A stretch of DNA of 47,556 nt from Ruminococcus sp. Its GTDB lineage: Bacteria; Bacillota; Clostridia; Oscillospirales; Acutalibacteraceae. Numbering within the stretch: position 1 is the stretch's first letter; each line of letters opens with the position of its first letter. Below the pieces are notes generated by a model. It had not been told where the DNA came from. It did no database searches and worked only from the letters and a program-made list of their open reading frames with translations. The position numbers were made by a program, and so were the translations under genes. The DNA is taken from positions 1 to 47,556 of the forward strand of contig JALFTC010000019.1 in assembly GCA_022779485.1 (NCBI GenBank), written 5' to 3'. Below, one piece after another: positions 1 to 8,084 of this stretch.

Positions 1-193
1 TAACAGGACTTGAAGGCGACCGTTAAGAAAACAGTCCGGTGGACTGTTTTTAGGGAGAGCGTTTATGATACTCTCCCCTAAACAAGTTACCATAAAGCGA
101 GGTAGGCACTTAGTCAATATCATAGTATGTTACCTGCACCAGTCGAGTGCCTCGACACGCAGGTCGTGTTCGAGGTATTCTTCTTTTTTTATG
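1..193 (+). ncRNA. unidentified structured RNA 3' region
   Basis: No convincing reading frame was found here, but the DNA is dense in stems. A 10-bp perfect stem pairs 28-37 with 41-50. A second stem pairs 51-59 with 71-80 with one bulged base. A segment around 98-110 (cgagg..gcact) can pair with agtgcctcg at 146-154, which is mutually exclusive with the terminator stem at 150-175. That switch-like geometry resembles an attenuator or the 3' part of a structured RNA that begins before the window. I compared it mentally with RNase P, tmRNA, 6S, SRP RNA and T-box hallmarks and saw none. No + strand gene follows it, so a stand-alone RNA or the trailer of an upstream transcript is more likely than a cis-riboswitch. 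Confidence 0.35.
150..190 (+). terminator. rho-independent terminator
   Basis: Ten-base-pair GC-rich stem (150-159 with 165-175, one bulged T) with a 5-nt loop, followed by a T-rich tail ending in seven Ts. It ends whatever + strand transcript enters from the left. Confidence 0.75.
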
Positions 194-243
194 TTTAGCA
201 CTCGCGTCAGAACTAACATTTTTTCATAACCTGTTGACACAAG

Positions 244-277
244 GGTACAAGTTTGAATGAGCTTGTACCTTTTCTTT
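244..277 (+). terminator. second + strand terminator
   Basis: Perfect 8-bp stem GGTACAAG (244-251) / CTTGTACC (262-269) followed by TTTTCTTT. Tail polarity is + strand, so it backs up the terminator at 150-190 rather than ending the - strand ABC operon. No T-run follows the hairpin on the - strand. Confidence 0.65.
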
Positions 278-308
278 ATACCCGGAAAACCGCATTGGAA
301 AGCAATTA

Positions 309-1181
309 TTAACTCTCAAACACATAGAGGTACAAATCCTCAAGGGTTGGTGGTACGGGTTTTGGTGTGTAATTTTTGGGCACATTGTCTGTTACTATTC
401 TTACTGTTATTTTATCGCCATTATGAAACAGGTTTGATACACGGTAGTTTTCCTGGAAATACTTTAATTCTTCCTTTTCGATTTCCACTTCAAATACCTT
501 ATTATTAATTTCTTTTGTAAGGTTGTTGCAGGTGTTGTGGGATATGAGTTTGCCCTCTTTCAGCAGGATGATTTCCTTGGCTATGAACTCAATGTCGGAC
601 ACAACATGGGTGGAGATTAGGACTATTTTGTCCTCGGCTATCTCACTTATAAAATTTCTTATTCGTATTCTTTCCTTTGGGTCAAGTCCTGCTGTTGGCT
701 CGTCAAGGATGAGAATTTCCGGGTCGTTTAGAAGTGCTTGGGCTATTAAGGCTCTCTGCTTCATCCCGCCTGAAAATCCGCCTAACTTTTTGTGTGCTGA
801 CTCTGTTAGATTTACTGTTTCAAGTAGTGATGTAATTTTCTCCTTTGCCTCTTTCTTTTTTAGACCCTTTAGTGCTGACATATACCACAAAAATCTGTTG
901 AGGGTAAAATCATCATAAAGTCCCTGTTGCTGTGGCATATAGCCAAGTACAGAACGGTAGTCCTTACCCAATTTTTTAATATTTTCACCGTCATACAGCA
1001 CCTCACCCCTATCCGCATTCAGGTTATCGGTGATAATGTTCATAAGTGTTGACTTACCTGCTCCGTTAGGTCCAAGTAGTCCATAAACTCCAGGCGTAAG
1101 TGTTACGGAAAAATCATCAAGTGCCTTTACCGTTCCCTTTTTGTAGGTTTTACTTATGTTTTTGATTTCAAGTTTGGGCAT
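309..1181 (-). CDS. ABC transporter ATP-binding protein
   Basis: Cytoplasmic ATPase of an ABC-2 type exporter, 290 aa. Visible motifs are Walker A GPNGAGKST (about residues 38-46), a Q-loop at GYMPQQQ, the signature FSGGMKQR, Walker B LILDEP and the H-loop STH. The last ~70 residues form the divergent C-terminal tail usual in multidrug/bacteriocin-type ABC-2 ATPases. It is the distal gene of a - strand operon. Its ATG lies one base past the stop of permease copy 1, and its ribosome binding site GGAGG sits inside the end of the permease gene, so translation is probably coupled. It is the only ATPase in the window although two permease copies exist, so it may serve both. Substrate unknown. Confidence 0.93.
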   Translation of the reverse strand: MPKLEIKNISKTYKKGTVKALDDFSVTLTPGVYGLLGPNGAGKSTLMNIITDNLNADRGEVLYDGENIKKLGKDYRSVLGYMPQQQGLYDDFTLNRFLWYMSALKGLKKKEAKEKITSLLETVNLTESAHKKLGGFSGGMKQRALIAQALLNDPEILILDEPTAGLDPKERIRIRNFISEIAEDKIVLISTHVVSDIEFIAKEIILLKEGKLISHNTCNNLTKEINNKVFEVEIEKEELKYFQENYRVSNLFHNGDKITVRIVTDNVPKNYTPKPVPPTLEDLYLYVFES

Positions 1182-1182
1182 A

Positions 1183-3540
1183 TTATTCCTCCGTATAAAT
1201 CTTGTGACTGATTAATTTGAATACCACCGACAGCAAAGTGCATAAGCCTATTGTCACCCATACTGCAATCATATTGTTTTCCATTACAATACTGCCGAAT
1301 CTTATGCTTTCAAAGTTAAGAACAGCAAAAGTCGGAATCAACAGCAATGCTGATGAAAGCAACATTGTCATCAGGTAGTTTTTAAGTAGCAATGACACTA
1401 AATTGATAAGGGAAACTGCAAAGACTGACAGCACAAAATATCCCATTAACGCAAGCAAAGCAACTCCAATTACCGAAAGTGAAAGTCCGTTATTTTCTTT
1501 AAGCAAACATATTACAGGAGTTGAAAAACTGTCTGTACCGTATGTGCTTATAAACCTTATAAAGTAGGGCAAATAAACTATAACAAAGCCGATTATCATT
1601 GAAGACAAGGAGATAACATCTTTGCGGACAAAAACTGCTGTTTTGCCCAATTTGGTCGGTCTTATAAGATTAATCATATTGTTTTTATATTCACCTGTAA
1701 AAATCACAGGTAACATAATTATTAAAATAAGGGATAGGGTTGAAAAATTTTTCCATTCTCTAATGCTGTTGGAAACAAAATTGCTGTAAATATTTTCATC
1801 AATAAACCTTGAATTAACACCCTGTTTTTGCAACCTTTGAAGTCTTTTGTGCTGTAACTTTACCCTGTCGAAGGCTGTACCTTTTGTTTCTATAATGCTG
1901 TTAATTGAGGTGCATAACGCACTTTTTGCATTGTCGGATAGTGATTGGTCATTTTCAATTTCTGCAAGGCGGTTTTCAAGTTTACTAAAATATTTTTCCT
2001 CTTTATGAATAAAGTCCACCTTGTCGGGAGTTATATCTCCTTCCAACCTTTCCATATATGCCTTGTAGTCGCTGTCGGATATATCAAGGTAGCTGTAGGC
2101 AACTGTGCCTATGGAATTTACCACACCGTAACCCACAAGGAGAATAAGAAGAACAGCCATCTTATTTTGTACAAGGAATTTGTAAATCTCGCCAAGAGAA
2201 ACACTTACACTTCCCCTGATTTTGAAAAATCTCATTTTGATTTTTGCAAAACATCCTGAAAGCGCAGAGGTTTTGTGACTCTGATTTTTTATGCTGAAAA
2301 TCACACAGGAAATTACACAGCACAAAACTAAAACAAACCCCAAAATAGACAGCACCAAAGGAAATGCTGTGACAGCCTTTGAGAAAATATTGAGATTAAT
2401 ATATTCACCCACAAAGCTGTTGCTTAACATATAGAAAATGTTGATATACTTGGGATAATTAAAGGATGATGCAGACGGAATAAATGCGTAGAGGAGATAC
2501 TCACCTATTACTACACCCACAGATGCAATATACATAAGGGTAGGGCTTGAAAAGATGGTGAAAATCATTGCAAATATTGAGGCTACTGCTACTGTTCCTG
2601 TAATTTTCATCAATGCAAATAATATAAGATACTGCCATACACTTAACCCGAAAGGACAGTTGCGAAATTCAGAAACAGACTGAATACTTCTGTTTAAATC
2701 ATCTGCACCGTAGAGCAGGGTGTTTGTTATATAGTTACAGGTTGTAAAAATCAGGCTGACCGCTATTGACACCCCGAAAAGCACCAACAGCTTTGAAATA
2801 ATTGTCCTTAGTCTTCCGTATTTTGAGGATTTCACAAGGTTATAAAGTCCCCTGTCCCTTTCATATCCAAAGAGAAAAATACAAACAAGAAACACAACTG
2901 CAATAACGAAAAAGTCTGTTAATGTATAGTCAGTTGTGGCTTTAAGGGCATTGCTGTTGCCTATTGATAAATTTATATTTTTAAGATGCCGGTAGTCCTC
3001 TGCGGTTTTGTAAAGGTTGTTGTAGGAAAAAGAATTTTCATCACCAAAGACAGACACACTTGACTGTAAATCTGCCCTTTCTCCCATTTGACCGATAAAA
3101 ACAGGATAGGATTTTATGTAATCAAGCTGACCGGAAACATCATAGAGGAACTGAACCTCCCAAAGGTTTTCTCCCTGTTTTGCAATATTTTCCGCTTTTT
3201 TATAGGCTTTTGGATTTTTCTTTTTGTACTGCTGTAATGTTTCGGTTATGGTATTTATTTCTTCTTCCTCAGTTGCATATGCTATGCTGTTCATTTCGGC
3301 ATAAATATCATAGGCGAGCTGTTCTGCTTTCACCTTTTCTACCGCCTTATCGGTGGGTAAATTTTTATATTGATTTATCATTTCAACATACTTGTCTTTA
3401 TATTGAAGTTTCAAATTTTCTTCATCAGAGCTTTGGGTGTAGTAAAGAAGAAAAATGTTGATAACAAAGCAAAGTGTAAGAACTATGAGAAATGTTCTTT
3501 TTCCTATTACCTTTTGCAGTTCATAATATGTAAGTTTCAT
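1183..3540 (-). CDS. ABC-2 type permease, copy 1
   Basis: 785-aa polytopic membrane protein built as two ABC-2-like halves. Each half has an N-terminal membrane segment, a long extracytoplasmic region and a membrane bundle introduced by a Glu/Gly motif (FGYERDRG near residue 225; FTGEYKNN near 615). The layout suggests one chain forms the whole transmembrane part, partnered by the ATPase at 309-1181. The ~160-residue outer loops are rich in charged, helical sequence and could bind a peptide substrate or the neighbouring lipoprotein. The SD AGAAGG lies 8 nt before ATG. It is ~93-95% identical by eye to the protein at 5595-8015. It lies downstream of a lipoprotein gene (23-bp gap). Export of an antimicrobial or envelope-active compound is inference. 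Confidence 0.85.
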   Translation of the reverse strand: MKLTYYELQKVIGKRTFLIVLTLCFVINIFLLYYTQSSDEENLKLQYKDKYVEMINQYKNLPTDKAVEKVKAEQLAYDIYAEMNSIAYATEEEEINTITETLQQYKKKNPKAYKKAENIAKQGENLWEVQFLYDVSGQLDYIKSYPVFIGQMGERADLQSSVSVFGDENSFSYNNLYKTAEDYRHLKNINLSIGNSNALKATTDYTLTDFFVIAVVFLVCIFLFGYERDRGLYNLVKSSKYGRLRTIISKLLVLFGVSIAVSLIFTTCNYITNTLLYGADDLNRSIQSVSEFRNCPFGLSVWQYLILFALMKITGTVAVASIFAMIFTIFSSPTLMYIASVGVVIGEYLLYAFIPSASSFNYPKYINIFYMLSNSFVGEYINLNIFSKAVTAFPLVLSILGFVLVLCCVISCVIFSIKNQSHKTSALSGCFAKIKMRFFKIRGSVSVSLGEIYKFLVQNKMAVLLILLVGYGVVNSIGTVAYSYLDISDSDYKAYMERLEGDITPDKVDFIHKEEKYFSKLENRLAEIENDQSLSDNAKSALCTSINSIIETKGTAFDRVKLQHKRLQRLQKQGVNSRFIDENIYSNFVSNSIREWKNFSTLSLILIIMLPVIFTGEYKNNMINLIRPTKLGKTAVFVRKDVISLSSMIIGFVIVYLPYFIRFISTYGTDSFSTPVICLLKENNGLSLSVIGVALLALMGYFVLSVFAVSLINLVSLLLKNYLMTMLLSSALLLIPTFAVLNFESIRFGSIVMENNMIAVWVTIGLCTLLSVVFKLISHKIYTEE

Positions 3541-3552
3541 ACAGACCTTCTT
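1186..3552. repeat. 2,367-bp direct repeat, copy A (permease unit)
   Basis: Matches 5661-8027 in the same orientation and with exactly the same length. It runs from the ATPase ribosome binding site (TTCCTCCG on the + strand) to the permease ribosome binding site. Base differences are scattered substitutions. Similarity stops abruptly at both ends. Confidence 0.85.
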
Positions 3553-3563
3553 ATTGGATAGGA

Positions 3564-4784
3564 TTATGTAATCTGTTTAAATTCCAGTTTACCATTGTTA
3601 TTCAGGAACTGAGTTTTTTCTATTACAAATACAACACCGTCATTCTCAAACCAAAAATAATTATCATCACCCTGTACACTGAGATGAATTCCTGTATTCT
3701 CATCAGGATAATATACCCTTGATAATTTTTCGCCGGAAGTATTATATACCTCAACCCATCTTTTCTTTGCTGATTTATCATTTACATTATCTGAATATAT
3801 GTACTTATCATCACAAATAACCTCATATTTAACTGTGGCATCCTTGTTCATTTTTTGGACAAACAATTTTTTGGGATTACTGCCATCAAGATTTGAAAGG
3901 TAGAAAGTTTCTGTCTTTTTCTTATTATTTATAACGCTTCTTAGTAATTTATCGTGACATATTCCCGCAAAATAATTTTCTTCACTATTATTGTTCATCT
4001 GTAATTCCTTAATCCTCTTGCCGTTCTTTAAATCTATAATAACAAAATTCCATTGTTTTGCTTCTTCGCCCTTTGCTTCTTCAATATTTTCAACTGTTTG
4101 ATAACATTCATAAACATAGAGCTTGCCCTTATATATATTTTTAATTGTACAACCATATTTGTAATGTCCTTTATAGTCAGAATAATTTACCACAAGTTTT
4201 GGCGAATCATTACCATCAAGGGACTTTTTGTATATACTATTGTTGATATTACTTTCATAGGAACCCTCTTTATCCTCGCTCATAGTATCATAAAAAATGT
4301 AATTATCAACTATATAAAAACTATATATGAGCTTTTCAAAAGTATAAAACTTATCTTTTTCAGAGCCATCTAAGGACAACCTATACAAGACCGATTTGTA
4401 GTTTGCTATCCCATCTTTATCCTCTACAAGTTCCTTACTGAGTATATATATTTTATCCTTATATACTTGCATATTATATGTCCCGTCCAAGGACTCAAAA
4501 TGAGCATTACAATTTTTATCATCAAGAGTATGCATACAATTTGTCTTGTTGCAAAGTGGTACTGTGTTCATATTTTTTTCATCTATGTAATAGATAAAAT
4601 CACCTGACAAAACATAATATCCTCCCTGTGTCTTTTGAATAGATGTCATTCTTGACCCACCGGAGAACATATATTGATAGTCGGGTAAATTATCATTAGT
4701 AAGCTTTTTTGTCACATTATTATTTTCGTTACATCCACAAAATAGGAGTATTATTACAAAAATTAAAGCCACATATTTCTTCAT
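3564..4784 (-). CDS. secreted beta-propeller-like lipoprotein, paralogue 1
   Basis: 406-aa lipoprotein when started at the ATG at 4784, which has an AGAGG ribosome binding site 6 nt upstream. An ATG 8 codons further up lies within the hairpin-flanked leader and is less likely. The signal peptide ends in lipobox LFCGC, so the mature protein is anchored by its cysteine on the outer face of the membrane. Repeating short beta-strand motifs (YYxxDxxxYY-like, about every 45-50 residues) look like the DUF5050-type beta-propeller proteins of clostridia. A cysteine cluster PLCNKTNCMH...NCNAH near residues 75-95 is shared with the paralogue at 8085-9287 and could bind metal or form disulfides. It sits directly before permease 1. 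A sensory or substrate-delivery role is inference. Confidence 0.75.
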   Translation of the reverse strand: MKKYVALIFVIILLFCGCNENNNVTKKLTNDNLPDYQYMFSGGSRMTSIQKTQGGYYVLSGDFIYYIDEKNMNTVPLCNKTNCMHTLDDKNCNAHFESLDGTYNMQVYKDKIYILSKELVEDKDGIANYKSVLYRLSLDGSEKDKFYTFEKLIYSFYIVDNYIFYDTMSEDKEGSYESNINNSIYKKSLDGNDSPKLVVNYSDYKGHYKYGCTIKNIYKGKLYVYECYQTVENIEEAKGEEAKQWNFVIIDLKNGKRIKELQMNNNSEENYFAGICHDKLLRSVINNKKKTETFYLSNLDGSNPKKLFVQKMNKDATVKYEVICDDKYIYSDNVNDKSAKKRWVEVYNTSGEKLSRVYYPDENTGIHLSVQGDDNYFWFENDGVVFVIEKTQFLNNNGKLEFKQIT

Positions 4785-4800
4785 ATCTACCTCTTCACAA

Positions 4801-4827
4801 AGAGCCACATTACTGAAATGTGGCTCT
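4801..4827 (-). terminator. intercistronic hairpin (possible attenuator)
   Basis: Perfect 10-bp stem AGAGCCACAT / ATGTGGCTCT with a 7-nt loop, between the small secreted gene (stop at 4838) and the lipoprotein start (4784). There is no T-run after it on the - strand, so it may be a partial terminator or an mRNA-processing/stability stem that sets the ratio of secreted protein to transporter. Confidence 0.45.
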
Positions 4828-4837
4828 TCTATAGCTT

Positions 4838-5320
4838 TTATTTTTTATTGAGTACTACACTCGAAAATCTTCCTGACCCTAAAATAATTCCAGTAAAATA
4901 ATTGTTATTAATGTTTACACTAGAAGATGATGTATTTGTGTATAAAATGCAATACATATTATATAGAACATGAGAATCTGCACTAACATCAACTTTCTTT
5001 GATGAAGAAGAACATGTTTTGTATGTATTAGATACTGTTTTTGAAGTATATATAGCTTTTCCACTCTTTGTGTATTCATCATATATAACAGTACAAGATA
5101 ATCCAATAGGTGAACCATTGGTTACCGAGATTGCTGATTTAGCCATTGATGAATTATAACTATAACTTGGTTTTACTGTGTAACCATTTTTCAACTTTAC
5201 ACTTACACTATGACTTGTTGTTGCCGCACTAGTATTAATAATGCCTATTGATACTATCATGCAAATAATAAAAGTAATACTTAGTGTATTTTTAAACTTT
5301 TTTAACATTTTTGTTTTCAT
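4838..5320 (-). CDS. small secreted Ser/Thr-rich protein of unknown function
   Basis: 160 aa with a signal peptide (MKTKMLKKFK then a hydrophobic stretch, likely cleaved after TSAA near residue 33) and a 125-residue mature part rich in Ser, Thr, Asn and Tyr. Only two cysteines remain near the middle and a third downstream. No LPxTG motif, lipobox or known catalytic motif was recognised. The predicted beta-rich, low-charge composition resembles small secreted clostridial proteins or bacteriocin-like polypeptides, but no family can be named. It is the first gene of the operon driven by the consensus promoter at 5433-5462 and precedes a lipoprotein and an ABC exporter, so it may be that exporter's cognate effector or sensor. 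SD GAGG lies ~9 nt upstream of ATG. Confidence 0.7.
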   Translation of the reverse strand: MKTKMLKKFKNTLSITFIICMIVSIGIINTSAATTSHSVSVKLKNGYTVKPSYSYNSSMAKSAISVTNGSPIGLSCTVIYDEYTKSGKAIYTSKTVSNTYKTCSSSSKKVDVSADSHVLYNMYCILYTNTSSSSVNINNNYFTGIILGSGRFSSVVLNKK

Positions 5321-5430
5321 AAAGAAAACCTCACTTTCTAAAATATTAATATTTTTCTGTAATTTGTTGCAACAATCACAAAACTACAATAAATTGAACA
5401 ATGTTACCATAATTCAATTATCTTATAATC

Positions 5431-5457
5431 AAATTATATAACTATATAACATAATTT
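5431..5457. promoter_or_regulatory. AT-rich inverted repeat, possible PadR operator
   Basis: AAATTAT (5431-5437) and ATAATTT (5451-5457) form an inverted repeat that lies between and over the -35 and -10 boxes of the - strand promoter, beside the start of a PadR-type gene on the other strand. PadR proteins typically bind AT-rich dyads at their own promoters. The assignment to PadR is inference. Confidence 0.35.
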
Positions 5458-5462
5458 GTCAA
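5433..5462 (-). promoter_or_regulatory. consensus sigma-A promoter for the secreted-protein/ABC operon
   Basis: On the - strand TTGACA (5462-5457), an 18-bp spacer and TATAAT (5438-5433): both hexamers match the consensus perfectly. It is placed ~110 nt upstream of the ATG at 5320. It should drive the secreted protein, lipoprotein 1, permease 1 and the ATPase independently of the ECF sigma factor. Confidence 0.8.
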
Positions 5463-5551
5463 TAGTTATTTTGTAATCTAAAATATTTAAATTACAATAG
5501 TTTTATGTATAATAGAATTGTTGGTAAATCATAATTTTTGGAAGGTGTTTT

Positions 5552-5686
5552 ATGGGTACTAAAAATAATTTTTTCAGCGGAATAACAGAAATTCTTATTC
5601 TGGCAATTTTGAATGACCATGATAGCTACGCCTGTGAGAATTTAAGTACATTAAGGAATTTTCCTCCGTATAAATCTTATGACTGA
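5552..5686 (+). pseudogene. truncated PadR-family regulator (N-terminal stub)
   Basis: An ATG at 5552 with ribosome binding site GGAAGG opens a frame of 44 codons ending at TGA 5684. The first ~29 residues contain GITEILILAIL and NDHDSYACE, the hallmark first helix and turn of PadR regulators, where SYxYE is usual. After codon 29 (about base 5640) the similarity stops and the frame runs into the reverse complement of the ABC permease end. The recognition helix and dimerisation part are missing, so this is a remnant. A TATAAT at 5508-5513 lies in front of it. It is divergent from the secreted-protein operon, as PadR genes often are from the exporters they control. The frame and junction are seen directly; loss of repression is inference. 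Confidence 0.7.
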
Positions 5687-8015
5687 TTAATGTGAATACC
5701 GCCGACAGCAAAACGCATAGGCCTATTGTCATCCATACTGCAATCATATTGTTTTCCACTACGATACTGCCGAATCTTATGCTTTCAAAGTTAAGAACAG
5801 CAAGAGTCGGAATCAACAGCAATGCTGATGAAAGCAACATTGTCATTAGATAGTTTTTAAGTAGCAATGACACTAAATTGATAAGGGAAACTGCAAAGAC
5901 TGACAGCACAAAATATCCCACTACCACAAGCAAGGCAACTCCAATTACCGAAAGTGAAAGTCCGTTATTTTCTTCAAACAGACATACTGCAGGAGTTGAA
6001 AAGCTGTCTGTTCCGTATGTGCTGATAAACCTTATAAAGTAGGGCAAATACACTATAACAAAGCCGATTATCATTGCAGACAAAGAGATAATCTCTTTGC
6101 GGACAAAAACTGCTGTTTTGCCCAATTTGGTCGGCCGTATAAGATTAATCATACCGTTTTTATATTCACCTGTAAAAATCACAGGTAACATAATTATTAA
6201 AATAAGGGATAGAGTTGAAAAATTTTTCCATTCTCTAATGCTGTTTGAAACAAAATTGCTGTAAATATTTTCATCAATAAACCTTGAATTTACACCCTGT
6301 TTTTGCAATCTTTGAAGTCTTTTGTACTGTGACTTTACCCTGCCTAAGGCTGTACCTTTTGTTTCTATAATGCTGTTAATTGAGGTACATAACGCACTTT
6401 TTGCATTGTCGGATAGTGATTGGTCATTTTCAATTTCTGCAAGGCGGTTTTCAAGGTTACTAAAATACTTTTCCTCCCTATGAATAAAGTCCACCTTATC
6501 CGGGGTTATATCTCCCTCCAGCCGTTCCATATATGCCTTGTAGTCGCTGTCGGATATATCAAGGTAACTGTAGGCAACTGTGCCTATGGAATTTACCACA
6601 CCGTAACCCACAAGGAGAATAAGGAGAACAGCCATCTTATTTTGTACAAGGAATTTGTAAATCTCGCCAAGGGAAACACTTACGCTTCCCCTGATTCTGA
6701 AAAATCTCATTTTGATTTTTGCAAAACATCTTGAAAGTGCAGAGGTTTTTCGACTCTGATTCTTTCTGCTGAAAATCACACAGGAAATTACACAGCACAC
6801 AACTAAAACAAACCCTAAAATAGACAACACCAAAGGAAATGCTGTGACAGCCTTTGAAAAAATATTGAGATTAATATATTCACAGGCAAAGCTGTTGTTT
6901 AACACATAGAAAATGTTGACATACTTGGGATAATTAAAGGATGATGCAGATGGAATAAATGCGTAGAGGAGATACTCCCCTATTACCACACCCACAGATG
7001 CAATATACATAAGGGTAGGGCTTGAAAAGATGGTGAAAATCATTGCAAATATTGAGGCTACTGCTACTGTTCCTGTGATTTTCATCAATGCAAATAGTAT
7101 AAGATACTGCCATACATTTAACCCGAAAGGACAGTTGCGAAATTCCGGAACAGACTGAATACTTCTGTTTAAATCATCAACACCGTAGAGCAGGGTATTT
7201 GCTGTGTAATTACCTAATGTAAAAATCAGGCTGACCGCTATTGATACCCCGAAAAGCACCAACAGCTTTGAAATAATTGTCCTTAGTCTGCCATATTTTG
7301 ATGATTTCACAAGGTTATAAAGTCCCCTGTCCCTTTCATATCCAAAGAGAAAAATACAAACAAGAAACACAACTGCAATAACAAAAAAGTCTGTCAATGT
7401 ATAGCCCGTTGTGGCTTTAAGGGCGTTGCTGTTGCCTATTGACAAATCTATATTCTTAAGATGCCGGTAGTCCTCTGCGGTTTTGTAAAGATTGTTGTAG
7501 GAAAAGGAATTTTCATCACCAAAGACAGACACACTTGACTGCAAATCCGCCCTTTCCCCCATTTGACCGATAAAATCAGGGTAGGATTTTATGTAATCAA
7601 GCTGACTTGAAACATCATAGAGGAACTGAACCTCCCAAAGGTTTTCTCCCTGTTTTGCAATATTTTCCGCTTTTTTATAGGCTTTTGGATTTTCCTTTTT
7701 GTACTGTTGTAAGTTTTCTGTTATGGTGTTTATTTCTTCTTCCTCAGTTGCAAAGGCTATGCTGTTCATTTCGGCATAAATATCATAGGCGAGCTGTTCA
7801 GCTTTCACCTTTTCTACCGCCTTATCTGTGGGCAAGTTTTTATATTTATTTATCATTTCAACATACTTGTCTTTATATTGAAGTTTCAAATTTTCTTCAT
7901 CAGAGCTTTGGGTGTAATAAAGGAGAAAAATATTTATAACAAAGCAAAGTGCAAGAACTATGAGAAATGTTCTTTTTCCTATTACCTTTTGCAGTTCATA
8001 ATATGTAAGTTTCAT
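5595..8015 (-). CDS. ABC-2 type permease, copy 2 with aberrant C-terminus
   Basis: 806-aa paralogue of the permease at 1183-3540, collinear from residue 1 to SHKIYTEE with scattered substitutions and no indels. Where copy 1 stops and the ATPase begins, copy 2 has lost the stop. It keeps the old GGAGGAA ribosome binding site as coding sequence and gains ~21 unrelated residues read antisense through the PadR stub. No ATPase follows. The protein could work with the ATPase at 309-1181, since the membrane bundle is intact, or be non-functional. It is preceded by lipoprotein 2, and upstream of that by the sigma/anti-sigma pair, with a hairpin at 8045-8076 in between. The start has the same AGAAGG ribosome binding site as copy 1. 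Confidence 0.8.
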   Translation of the reverse strand: MKLTYYELQKVIGKRTFLIVLALCFVINIFLLYYTQSSDEENLKLQYKDKYVEMINKYKNLPTDKAVEKVKAEQLAYDIYAEMNSIAFATEEEEINTITENLQQYKKENPKAYKKAENIAKQGENLWEVQFLYDVSSQLDYIKSYPDFIGQMGERADLQSSVSVFGDENSFSYNNLYKTAEDYRHLKNIDLSIGNSNALKATTGYTLTDFFVIAVVFLVCIFLFGYERDRGLYNLVKSSKYGRLRTIISKLLVLFGVSIAVSLIFTLGNYTANTLLYGVDDLNRSIQSVPEFRNCPFGLNVWQYLILFALMKITGTVAVASIFAMIFTIFSSPTLMYIASVGVVIGEYLLYAFIPSASSFNYPKYVNIFYVLNNSFACEYINLNIFSKAVTAFPLVLSILGFVLVVCCVISCVIFSRKNQSRKTSALSRCFAKIKMRFFRIRGSVSVSLGEIYKFLVQNKMAVLLILLVGYGVVNSIGTVAYSYLDISDSDYKAYMERLEGDITPDKVDFIHREEKYFSNLENRLAEIENDQSLSDNAKSALCTSINSIIETKGTALGRVKSQYKRLQRLQKQGVNSRFIDENIYSNFVSNSIREWKNFSTLSLILIIMLPVIFTGEYKNGMINLIRPTKLGKTAVFVRKEIISLSAMIIGFVIVYLPYFIRFISTYGTDSFSTPAVCLFEENNGLSLSVIGVALLVVVGYFVLSVFAVSLINLVSLLLKNYLMTMLLSSALLLIPTLAVLNFESIRFGSIVVENNMIAVWMTIGLCVLLSAVFTLISHKIYTEENSLMYLNSHRRSYHGHSKLPE

Positions 8016-8027
8016 ACAGACCTTCTT
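5661..8027. repeat. 2,367-bp direct repeat, copy B (permease unit)
   Basis: Partner of 1186-3552, same orientation and length. Its left edge (5661) coincides with the fusion to the PadR stub, marking it as the recombination end point. Recombination between the copies would delete about 4.5 kb carrying the secreted gene, lipoprotein 1 and the promoter. Confidence 0.85.
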
Positions 8028-8044
8028 TTTGTATAAAAATAGAA

Positions 8045-8076
8045 CCGCTGATAATAATCTCTTATTAAATCAGCGG
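8045..8076 (-). terminator. terminator-like hairpin between lipoprotein 2 and permease 2
   Basis: CCGCTGAT (8045-8052) pairs with ATCAGCGG (8069-8076). On the - strand it is followed by GGTTCTATTTTTAT. The loop is 16 nt, so termination is likely partial. It would lower permease 2 expression relative to lipoprotein 2. Confidence 0.5.
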
Positions 8077-8084
8077 AATTTTCA

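Noticed and set aside
1..193. RNase P, tmRNA, 6S, SRP RNA or T-box assignment
   Set aside because: None of the conserved cores I know for these RNAs could be found, so only an unidentified structured RNA is reported.
257..508. 83-aa + strand frame
   Set aside because: Starts inside a terminator hairpin, overlaps the ABC ATPase gene antisense, and has no ribosome binding site or family resemblance.
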